NCBI GenBank assembly: GCA_034428455.1
Contig: DAOUHZ010000057.1
Coordinates: forward strand, 1 to 25,628
From: Bin87 sp034428455
GTDB taxonomy: Bacteria; Chloroflexota; Dehalococcoidia; Lucifugimonadales; UBA3495
Length of the DNA: 25,628 bases
Reading direction: 5' to 3'
Below, one piece after another: positions 7,312 to 13,410 of the stretch (positions are counted from its first letter, which is position 1; each line of letters starts with the position of its first letter). The notes under the pieces are model-generated. The model had not been told where the DNA came from. It saw only the letters and a list, made by a program, of their open reading frames with translations, and ran no database searches. The position numbers and the translations under genes are program-made.

Positions 7312-8253
7312 ATGGAACTCTTGCATCACTCAATCATACGGACAGCAGTGCCGCTGGTCGTCGCCGTCGTGTTGGTTTACACCCTGGGGTGTGGAGCCAC
7401 CGCCGAGCCCAACCCCGTTGAGCCGACCCAACCCTCGGCATCCGAAGTGGGGCGCCAGACCAGCGAGCACGGCAACAATGGCCAATCCAGCTCGGGGATG
7501 TCGAGCCAATCTTCTGAGGACGGCGTGGTCATCAACCTGCCCATCGCCAATCGGGATACCACTCTGACCCGCGAGGATCTGCGTGTCTCCCAGGGGGACA
7601 CGGTTCGCCTGATGTTCGAAGCCGACGAAGAGGGCGAGATCCACCTGCACGGCTACGACCTTACGGCTGAGGTCGCGCCAGGACATCCGGGCGAGCTTGT
7701 TTTCGAGGCGGCCACGGCCGGGGCGTTCGCTCTGAACTTCCACGTTTTCTCAGCCGCCAAGTCCGAAGCGGCAGATGACCATCACGGGGCCAAAGCGCCT
7801 GAACCGGTGGCGTTGCAAGCACCGGCAAGCGTCACGATTTCTGCCGAACCGGACGCTGACGGCGGGGTTGACGTGCAAATCGTCACCGAAGGCTTTCACT
7901 TCGCCCCTGAACTGGTGGACCAGGCCCATACGCCCGGCGCAGGCCACGCCCACATCTATGTGGATGGGGTGAAGCTGGGCCGAGTGTTCGAGAATGAGTA
8001 CCACATCGAACAACTGGCGCCCGGCGAGCACGACATCCGTGTATCACTGAATACCAACGACCACAGTGAACTGACGTATGCCGGCAAGAAGATCGAGTCC
8101 ACGGTAACCGTCAGCGTTCCCGACGTGGGCCAAGCAGGTGGAACCGACCATGGCGGGCATAGTCACGATGGGCACGACCACTCCCACGGAACACCCGGGG
8201 AACGCGAGATCATCGCCGAGGTCCACTTGGGCAACCTGGAGATCTATCCATAA
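7312..8253 (+). CDS. Exported cupredoxin-like, histidine-rich protein
   Basis: The ATG at 7312 is chosen because GGAGG lies 9 bases upstream, giving 313 residues. The N terminus has a hydrophobic segment ending in TLGC (Cys27), a possible but weak lipobox. A low-complexity linker follows, then a first domain at about 75-140 with HLHGYDLTAEVAPGHPGELVF and NFHVF, which resembles the cupredoxin-like fold of periplasmic metal-binding proteins. A second domain (about 175-265) contains GHAHIYVDGVKLGRVFENEY and SLNTNDHSELTYAGK. The tail is DHGGHSHDGHDHSHG, an obvious metal-binding segment. I infer an extracytoplasmic copper- or zinc-binding protein working with the upstream His-rich protein. The domain assignment is by eye. 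Confidence 0.75.
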   Translation: MELLHHSIIRTAVPLVVAVVLVYTLGCGATAEPNPVEPTQPSASEVGRQTSEHGNNGQSSSGMSSQSSEDGVVINLPIANRDTTLTREDLRVSQGDTVRLMFEADEEGEIHLHGYDLTAEVAPGHPGELVFEAATAGAFALNFHVFSAAKSEAADDHHGAKAPEPVALQAPASVTISAEPDADGGVDVQIVTEGFHFAPELVDQAHTPGAGHAHIYVDGVKLGRVFENEYHIEQLAPGEHDIRVSLNTNDHSELTYAGKKIESTVTVSVPDVGQAGGTDHGGHSHDGHDHSHGTPGEREIIAEVHLGNLEIYP

Positions 8254-8277
8254 GCGGCTCCCTCAGTGACCAAAAAA

Positions 8278-8303
8278 CAGGGGCGGATGATCATCCGCCC
8301 CTG
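8278..8303 (-). terminator. Terminator of the citrate synthase gene
   Basis: A perfect 26-base palindrome with arms CAGGGGCGGATGA is followed, on the minus strand, by TTTTTTG. It lies 23 bases past the citrate synthase stop codon and fits an intrinsic terminator. It sits between convergent genes and may also slow plus-strand transcription from the His-rich gene, although that side has only a short T run. Confidence 0.85.
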
Positions 8304-8326
8304 CGCATTTCGAGATTGTTCCCGGA

Positions 8327-9463
8327 CTACCGCTGTTCGATGGGCACGTAATCGCGATCCATGGGGCCCACGTAGTGCAGGCGCGGCCGCAGCAGGATGT
8401 TGTTCCCGTACTGCTCGATGCACTGCGCCGACCAGCCGGGCACACGACCCAGGGCGAAAATGGGAATGAACAGATCGGAAGGGATGCCCAGCAGGTGGTA
8501 GATGGAGCCGGCGTAGAAGTCCACATTGACGTAGATGCCCCGATCTCGATAGGGCGCCATCACGTCTTCCGACAGGTGGGTCAGGATCTGGAACCAGCGG
8601 GGATCACCGCGCTTCTCCCCCAGGGCCTGGGAGCGCTCACGCAGGTGGCGCGCGCGGGGGTCTTCTGCCCGGTAAACACGGTGGCCGAAGCCCATGATGC
8701 GCTCGCGGTTATTCAGCTTGTTGCGGGCGTACTCTTCGGCGTTCTCGGGGTTGCCGATCTCCATCGACATCTTCATTACTTCTTCGGCCGCGCCGCCGTG
8801 GGCCGGGCCCTTCAGCGTGCCCACCGCGCCGGAGACGGCAGCGTGCAGCGTCGAGTTGGTGGAGGCGGAAACACGGGCGGCGAAAGATGACGCGTTGACG
8901 CCGTGCTCGGCGTGGAGGATGAAGTCCACGTCCATCAGAGAGATGGTCTCTTCGTCCGGCGCCTCGTCGAAGAGCATATAGAGGAAGTTGCCGGCGTGGT
9001 TCAGATCGGGGTTGGGCGCGACTGGCTCCAGTCCGGAACGGACGCGGTGATGTGCCGTGACGATGGTCGGAGCCTGGGCGGTCAGACGCAGAGCCTTGCG
9101 GACGTTGGCTTCCCTGGAGTTGTCCTCGGATTCATCGTCGAACGCCGCCAGGCCAATAAGCGCGGTCTGGAGCACGTCCATGGGATGGGCCGACTTCACC
9201 GCGTCGATGACCGTGATGATCTCATCGGGTATGCGTCGGTTGGCGCGCAGGTAGCCGTCCGTCTCGGCGAGCTCCGCTTGCGTCGGCAACTCACCGTAGA
9301 GCACCAGGTGGATGATTTCCTCGAAGGTGGACTTCTCGGCCAGATCGTGGATGTTGTAGCCACGATAGAGCAGTTTTCCGATTTCGCCGTCGATGAAACT
9401 GGACTCCGTGGTGTCCATGTACACGTTCATCAAACCGCGGTGCAGTTCAGGCTGGTCGGCCAT
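8327..9463 (-). CDS. gltA: Citrate synthase (type II size)
   Basis: The 378-residue product joins acetyl-CoA and oxaloacetate to make citrate at the entry of the TCA cycle. The active-site set is complete: His222 in GPAHGGA, His261 in GFGHRVYR and Asp315 in NVDFYAGS. HAEHGVNAS (184-192) and the substrate-arginine region RPRLHYVGP near the C terminus are also intact. The length and the N terminus GLMNVYMDTTESSFIDG are typical of the short bacterial form. 2-methylcitrate synthase has the same motifs and cannot be excluded, but no prp genes are nearby. AAGGAG precedes the ATG at 9463 by 8 bases. A promoter with TTGACA is visible upstream and a strong terminator follows, so it appears to be a single-gene unit. 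Confidence 0.93.
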   Translation of the reverse strand: MADQPELHRGLMNVYMDTTESSFIDGEIGKLLYRGYNIHDLAEKSTFEEIIHLVLYGELPTQAELAETDGYLRANRRIPDEIITVIDAVKSAHPMDVLQTALIGLAAFDDESEDNSREANVRKALRLTAQAPTIVTAHHRVRSGLEPVAPNPDLNHAGNFLYMLFDEAPDEETISLMDVDFILHAEHGVNASSFAARVSASTNSTLHAAVSGAVGTLKGPAHGGAAEEVMKMSMEIGNPENAEEYARNKLNNRERIMGFGHRVYRAEDPRARHLRERSQALGEKRGDPRWFQILTHLSEDVMAPYRDRGIYVNVDFYAGSIYHLLGIPSDLFIPIFALGRVPGWSAQCIEQYGNNILLRPRLHYVGPMDRDYVPIEQR

Positions 9464-9547
9464 CTGTAGTACTCCTTGGTGAGGGGCTCGGCGACGGAGC
9501 GCCCACCCGTTAACGCCGGCGGGATTCTCCCGATCCGGCGGCTGATT

Positions 9548-9577
9548 ATGCTAGCATCGGGTTCGGCGGAGTGTCAA
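9548..9577 (-). promoter_or_regulatory. Promoter of citrate synthase
   Basis: On the minus strand TTGACA (9577-9572) is followed after 18 bases by TAGCAT (9553-9548), which has TGC directly before it as an extended -10. The predicted transcript starts near 9541, leaving a leader of about 78 bases. The -10 lies in a 10-base palindrome, ATGCTAGCAT (9548-9557). Confidence 0.6.
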
Positions 9578-9621
9578 CTGAAATCCCCGCCGGCCGATCC
9601 CCTCAACCCACGGTTTTGAGT

Positions 9622-10539
9622 ATGAAATACGGTGCAATCCTGCCCAACGTCGGCCCCCTGGCCCACATCGATTCCCTGGCGCGTATCGCCCAGAACGCTG
9701 AGCGTCTGGGCTACGACGGCGTGTTCCTTAGCGACCACATCGCAATACCCAGCGACCTGCGTTCGGCGTACCCATATCGCAGCGACGGACGGTTCCCCCT
9801 GACGGTCTCCGACCGCATTCTGGAACCCGTGACTACACTGGCCTACCTGGCGGCCGTGACCACGCGGCTGCAACTGGGGTTCAGCGTGCTGGTGCTGCCC
9901 TACCGTCATCCGGTGCTCAACGCCAGGATGCTGGGCACGCTGGATGTGATCTCCAATGGCCGGCTCATCGTCGGCGCCGGCGTGGGCTGGATGGCCGAGG
10001 AGTTCGCGGCCCTGGACTCCGACTTCGACGCCAGGGGAGCCGTGACGGACGAGCACATCGCCCTGCTGAAGGCTTTCTGGACCGATCCTGAGCCCGATGT
10101 GCGCGGTACGCATTACAGCGTCGCCGGCGTGGGCATGGCCCCGATGCCGGTATCGCAGCCCCATCCGCCCATCTGGACGGGCGGCATCAGCCCGCCCGCC
10201 CTGCGTCGCGCCGCTACCCTGGCCGACGGCTGGCACGGTGTCCGACAGAGCCCAACCGACGTGGAAAGAGTGGCAGCACGAATCAGCGAACTGCGCGCGT
10301 CACTCGGCAAGGCCATGGCTGGTTTCACGATCTCCCTGCGCGCCGGTTTGGATTTCACCGACGAGCCTTTCGACGGCACAGGCCGAACACCGCTACGCGG
10401 TTCTCCCGAGCAGGTCGCCGCCGACCTGATTGACTACGGACAGGCGGGTCTCGACTATCTCATCGTGGAGCCCAGGGCCGCCACTCCGGAGCAGTTGATC
10501 GAACAATTGGAGCGGTTCGTCTCCGTTGACCGCCCTTGA
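9622..10539 (+). CDS. LLM-class (luciferase-like) oxidoreductase
   Basis: From ATG 9622 the product is 305 residues; a GTG at 9571 would add 17 residues of no family character. The sequence is a luciferase-like TIM barrel. It starts MKYGAILPNVGPLA, continues AERLGYDGVFLSDHI, RLQLGFSVLVLPYRHPVLNA and GRLIVGAGVGWMAEEFAAL, and ends with PPIWTGGISPPALRRAATLADGWHG. These match the F420-dependent or FMN-dependent subgroup seen in Actinobacteria and Chloroflexota. The cofactor cannot be decided from sequence alone, but the GAGVGW motif and overall length favour an F420-type member. The gene is divergent from citrate synthase and ends 1 base before the stop of the converging SDR. Confidence 0.88.
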   Translation: MKYGAILPNVGPLAHIDSLARIAQNAERLGYDGVFLSDHIAIPSDLRSAYPYRSDGRFPLTVSDRILEPVTTLAYLAAVTTRLQLGFSVLVLPYRHPVLNARMLGTLDVISNGRLIVGAGVGWMAEEFAALDSDFDARGAVTDEHIALLKAFWTDPEPDVRGTHYSVAGVGMAPMPVSQPHPPIWTGGISPPALRRAATLADGWHGVRQSPTDVERVAARISELRASLGKAMAGFTISLRAGLDFTDEPFDGTGRTPLRGSPEQVAADLIDYGQAGLDYLIVEPRAATPEQLIEQLERFVSVDRP

Positions 10540-10540
10540 C

Positions 10541-11299
10541 CTACTGGGCCGTCCAACCTCCGTCCACCACCACCTCGCTTCCGGTGACGAAGGACGACTC
10601 GTCGGAGGCCAGATAGAGCACAGCGTTGGCCACTTCCTCAGCCTCGCCGTACCGGCCCATGGGGATGCGGGCCAGCATGATCGACAGCCGTTCGGGATCG
10701 TCGCGGCCGGCCCGGGTCATCTCCGTGACAATCGGCCCGGGATGCACCGAGTTGACCCGGATGCCCCGGTTCGCGTACTGCAACGCGGCGGCCTTGGTGA
10801 AGATGCGGACGCCGCCCTTGGACGTCTGGTACGCGGAGCCGTTGTACGGCACCCCGACGATGCCCAGTTGGGAGGAGATATTAATGATAGAACCGCCGCC
10901 TGCATCCAGCATGGCAGGCACGGCGGTACGGGTGCCCAGGAACACGCCCTTCAGGTTCACGTCGATGGTCCGGTCCCACAGTTCTACTGGTTCCTCGTGG
11001 ATTTCGAACGAGCTGCTGCCGATGCCGGCGTTGTTGACCAGCACGTCGAGACTTCCGAACTGGGACACCGCCTCAGCCACTGCGGCCTGCCAGTCGGCTT
11101 CCTGCGTCACGTCCAGGTGCACGTAGCGACACCGGCCGCCGTCGGCCGCAATCGATGCCGCCGTCGCCTCGCCTTCCTCGTCCAGGATGTCACCAATCAC
11201 CACCGCGGCGCCTTCCCGGGCGAACAACCGGGCCTCGGACGCTCCCATTCCCCGTGCGCCGCCACTGATCAAGGCGACCTTGCCGTCCATCCTGCCCAT
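10541..11299 (-). CDS. Short-chain dehydrogenase/reductase
   Basis: This 252-residue classical SDR has the full motif set: SGGARGMG at 12-19, NNAG at 89-92, ISS at 141-143, and YQTSK at 157-161 (catalytic Tyr157 and Lys161). The C terminus SSFVTGSEVVVDGGWTAQ is typical. It resembles 3-alpha-hydroxysteroid/20-beta-HSD-type and FabG-like enzymes, but the substrate is unknown. The ATG at 11299 has GAGGTG 6 bases upstream; a second ATG three codons later is possible. It follows the Eis-like gene by 12 bases and is almost certainly co-transcribed with it. Confidence 0.9.
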   Translation of the reverse strand: MGRMDGKVALISGGARGMGASEARLFAREGAAVVIGDILDEEGEATAASIAADGGRCRYVHLDVTQEADWQAAVAEAVSQFGSLDVLVNNAGIGSSSFEIHEEPVELWDRTIDVNLKGVFLGTRTAVPAMLDAGGGSIINISSQLGIVGVPYNGSAYQTSKGGVRIFTKAAALQYANRGIRVNSVHPGPIVTEMTRAGRDDPERLSIMLARIPMGRYGEAEEVANAVLYLASDESSFVTGSEVVVDGGWTAQ

Positions 11300-11311
11300 T
11301 CTGTCACCTCG

Positions 11312-12502
11312 TCAGAAGTTGTATGGCGTCCAAGGCTTATGAGGCACTGCGAACGCCCAGTCCGCCCGCTCGACGGACCCGCCTGTGGTCTCATCCACCA
11401 GGCCGGCCTGCCGCAGCGTGCTGAAGCTCGCCGCGCCCAGGTAAACCGAGGCCAGCGCCGATGCGTCGATGGCCAGGTCCGCGCCGCCGGTAACCCGCAC
11501 GCAATTGCCGCCCTCGGGCGACATCTCCAGACTCCAGCAACCCCGGTTCCAGTCGCAGAAATCGTCGCGGATTTCCAGGGTCAATCGGTCGCCGCTGGCA
11601 TAGGTGCGCTGCTCCAAAGCGGCGGCGGCGTCCACCACGCGCACCCAGAGGCCGTCGCGGGTGGAGCGCTGCATCCGGCGCGGGTCGGCCAGCATCCAGG
11701 GCAGCGGGTCGTCCACGGGCCGCCTGCCGGCCTCGGTGCGCTCGTACAGGTCCAGGTCGAAGCAGAACCGCCACAGGGCAGCGGACGCCTCCCGCGTGAC
11801 GGCCACCAGCTCGTTGACCGTCACCGTGGGCCGCTGGGTGCGGTAGCTGGCGTAGCCGTCGATGCGCCCATCCTCCACGTAGGCTACATAGAACAGACCG
11901 CCGGACCCTCCCTGGGAGTGAATGGGATCGCGCACCATGTCCTCCCAGTGGTGCACGGCGCGCTGAAACACCGCGGGCCGGCCCTGGGTTCCCCGCCGGG
12001 ATGCCTCGGGCAGCTTCTCCATGATGTCTGACGGGTCGACGAACTCCAGGCGGCCGGGGCTGTCAATCCGGTGAGCGTAGGCGCTGTGGCGCTTTTCGAT
12101 GGACCACTGCTCGTGCACGGCGCCGATGCCGTATCCGAAACGCCCGTAGATGCCGCTCTCGGTGGCGAACAGGGCGGCCAGGGGTTCCCCTCGTTCGTGG
12201 ATGCCGTCGATCTGGTGGCGCATCATCTGTGTCATGATGCCCCGCCGGGTGTGGGTGGGCTGCACCTCCACGTTGGACACGCCGGCCACCACCGACGTGC
12301 CCCCCGGTATGGACATCTCCAGCAGGTGCGAGTGGCATCCGCCGACGATCTGCCCGTCCTCAAACACGGCGATGGACCGCCCCAGGTCGAAACGCGGGCG
12401 CAGCCGCTCCGGGTCGTGGGCCAGGCGGTTGCCGTGCGCACGTGACTCGGTGGCCATCCACCGCTCAAACTCGCCAGGCGTGATGTTTCTCAGTTCCAGC
12501 AT
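11312..12502 (-). CDS. Eis-family GNAT N-acetyltransferase
   Basis: The 396-residue length and three-part layout match the Eis family: an N-terminal GNAT domain, a central GNAT-like domain and a C-terminal sterol-carrier-like domain. The acetyl-CoA loop is VEVQPTHTRRGIMTQMM (78-94). The YGRFGYG motif supplies Tyr124, the likely general acid. The protein ends in Phe396 (WTPYNF), and in Eis the terminal carboxylate of a Phe acts as the base. Mycobacterial Eis acetylates many amines of aminoglycosides and proteins; the substrate here is unknown. GGAGAG lies 9 bases before the ATG. It is the first gene of a two-gene unit with the downstream SDR. Confidence 0.85.
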   Translation of the reverse strand: MLELRNITPGEFERWMATESRAHGNRLAHDPERLRPRFDLGRSIAVFEDGQIVGGCHSHLLEMSIPGGTSVVAGVSNVEVQPTHTRRGIMTQMMRHQIDGIHERGEPLAALFATESGIYGRFGYGIGAVHEQWSIEKRHSAYAHRIDSPGRLEFVDPSDIMEKLPEASRRGTQGRPAVFQRAVHHWEDMVRDPIHSQGGSGGLFYVAYVEDGRIDGYASYRTQRPTVTVNELVAVTREASAALWRFCFDLDLYERTEAGRRPVDDPLPWMLADPRRMQRSTRDGLWVRVVDAAAALEQRTYASGDRLTLEIRDDFCDWNRGCWSLEMSPEGGNCVRVTGGADLAIDASALASVYLGAASFSTLRQAGLVDETTGGSVERADWAFAVPHKPWTPYNF

Positions 12503-12611
12503 GTAGATTACTCTCCGCCCCCGATTGAAGACAGGGCAACCACAGCGTTCAATGAGGAAAGGTCGCTGCTGGAAGCGCCCCAGGAGGCGGAGTTCGCAGT
12601 CATATACACAG

Positions 12612-12687
12612 TGGTGGGCCGTGTGGGGATCGAACCCACGACACCCGGATTAAAAGTCCGGTGCTCTGCCAGCTGAGCTAACGGCCC
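12612..12687 (-). tRNA. tRNA-Lys (anticodon UUU)
   Basis: A 76-base cloverleaf on the minus strand starts GGGCCGTTAGCTCAGCTGG. The anticodon arm is CCGGA-CTTTTAA-TCCGG, giving anticodon UUU. The T arm is GTGGG-TTCGATC-CCCAC and the acceptor 3' end is ACGGCCCA. The CCA tail is encoded (12614-12612). Confidence 0.97.
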
Positions 12688-12717
12688 CCTCACGCGGCGG
12701 TCCGCGGGTCGAAAGCC

Positions 12718-12726
12718 AGTATAGCA
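12718..12726 (-). promoter_or_regulatory. Extended -10 promoter of tRNA-Lys
   Basis: On the minus strand TGC-TATACT forms an extended -10, placing transcription start about 24 bases before the tRNA 5' end. No good -35 stands at the usual distance, which is normal for extended -10 promoters. Confidence 0.5.
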
Positions 12727-13036
12727 TAGGCGATCCGGGGCTCCTCGGAATACCCGAAAATCCCAGGGCAATCGCGTCTTCAACATAATTGATAATCAGG
12801 CGCGGACCAGGTCTCTTGATTTGATACCACGCCGCTCTTCCCCCACACTGGAAACCCACCCAACGGCCGAAAAATTGATTGACCGGATCAACCGAACCCT
12901 ATCCTGTCCATCCCGTTCATCCTGTTCATCCCGGTGAAATTCACCGTTGGCTTTTGCCACGCGCCATAGATCCAACACCTTCAACATCCCGATTTAGACG
13001 CGATTGCCCTGCCGAAAATCCCTGGCGTGGCTGCCC
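12727..13036. other. Gene-free stretch with short tandem repeats
   Basis: No supported gene lies between the tRNA-Lys promoter and the 5S promoter. The visible structure is a 9-base tandem repeat at 12903-12929 (CCTGTCCAT, CCCGTTCAT, CCTGTTCAT), followed by a 15-base palindrome with arms CGGTGAA at 12932-12946. Otherwise I see nothing. Confidence 0.6.
12903..12929. repeat. 9-base tandem repeat, three copies
   Basis: Three adjacent units follow the pattern CCYGTYCAT (CCTGTCCAT, CCCGTTCAT, CCTGTTCAT) and a partial fourth begins with CCCGGT. Similar GTTCATCCT strings are recurring microsatellite-like elements in some environmental bacterial genomes. No function is visible. Confidence 0.6.
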
Positions 13037-13065
13037 TTGCCAAGTCATCCGATATGAGGCATAAT
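13037..13065 (+). promoter_or_regulatory. Promoter of the 5S rRNA gene
   Basis: TTGCCA (13037-13042), 17 bases, CATAAT (13060-13065). Each hexamer differs from the sigma-70 consensus at one position. Transcription would begin at about 13072, a few bases before mature 5S. Confidence 0.75.
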
Positions 13066-13076
13066 TGCCGCGTTAC

Positions 13077-13196
13077 TTTCTGGTGGTTCAAGCGGGGTGG
13101 CCCCACCCGTACCCATCCCGAACACGGAAGTGAAACGCCCCAGCGCCGACGATACTGCTCTGGTGACGGAGTGGGAAAATAGGTCACCGCCGGAAA
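13077..13196 (+). rRNA. rrf: 5S ribosomal RNA
   Basis: The sequence has the universal 5S features: an outer stem formed by TTTCTGGTGG with CCGCCGGAAA, the loop CCCATCCCGAACACGG, and the segment GAAACGCCCCAGCGCCGA. The length is about 120 bases. No 16S or 23S gene lies next to it, and it has its own promoter and terminator, so it is an unlinked 5S gene. The ends are placed by pairing and are good to within a few bases. Confidence 0.93.
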
Positions 13197-13275
13197 GTAC
13201 CAAAACCCACAGGTTAGTCAGGGCGGGCGTGATGGCGCAGCAAGGAAACGCAGGCGATTGTAGGCAACGCAAAAC

Positions 13276-13295
13276 CATTGGCTGATACGCCAATG
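13276..13295 (+). other. Small hairpin in the 5S trailer
   Basis: CATTGGC (13276-13282) pairs perfectly with GCCAATG (13289-13295) around a 6-base loop. It lies in the roughly 100-base trailer between 5S and its terminator and could guide processing. The rest of the trailer shows no gene. Confidence 0.45.
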
Positions 13296-13342
13296 AAGCG
13301 GCTCCACCGCAACGAATCGGTGCCGAGGCCGCTTTTATTTTT
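13296..13342 (+). terminator. Terminator after 5S rRNA
   Basis: AAGCGGC (13296-13302) pairs with GCCGCTT (13328-13334), and inner bases CACCG and CGGTG extend the stem. The run TTTTATTTTT follows. This is a clear intrinsic terminator between 5S and clpC. Confidence 0.85.
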
Positions 13343-13354
13343 GCCCGAATGCGG

Positions 13355-13360
13355 TACAAT
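13355..13360 (+). promoter_or_regulatory. Possible -10 element for clpC
   Basis: TACAAT lies 50 bases before the clpC start codon and directly after the 5S terminator. The -35 position falls in the T-rich terminator tail and is a poor match, so this is only a candidate. Confidence 0.35.
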
Positions 13361-13410
13361 AACGCCGCCAGCCTGATGCCGCTGGCCCGACCTCAACCCA
13401 GGAGAGTCTC

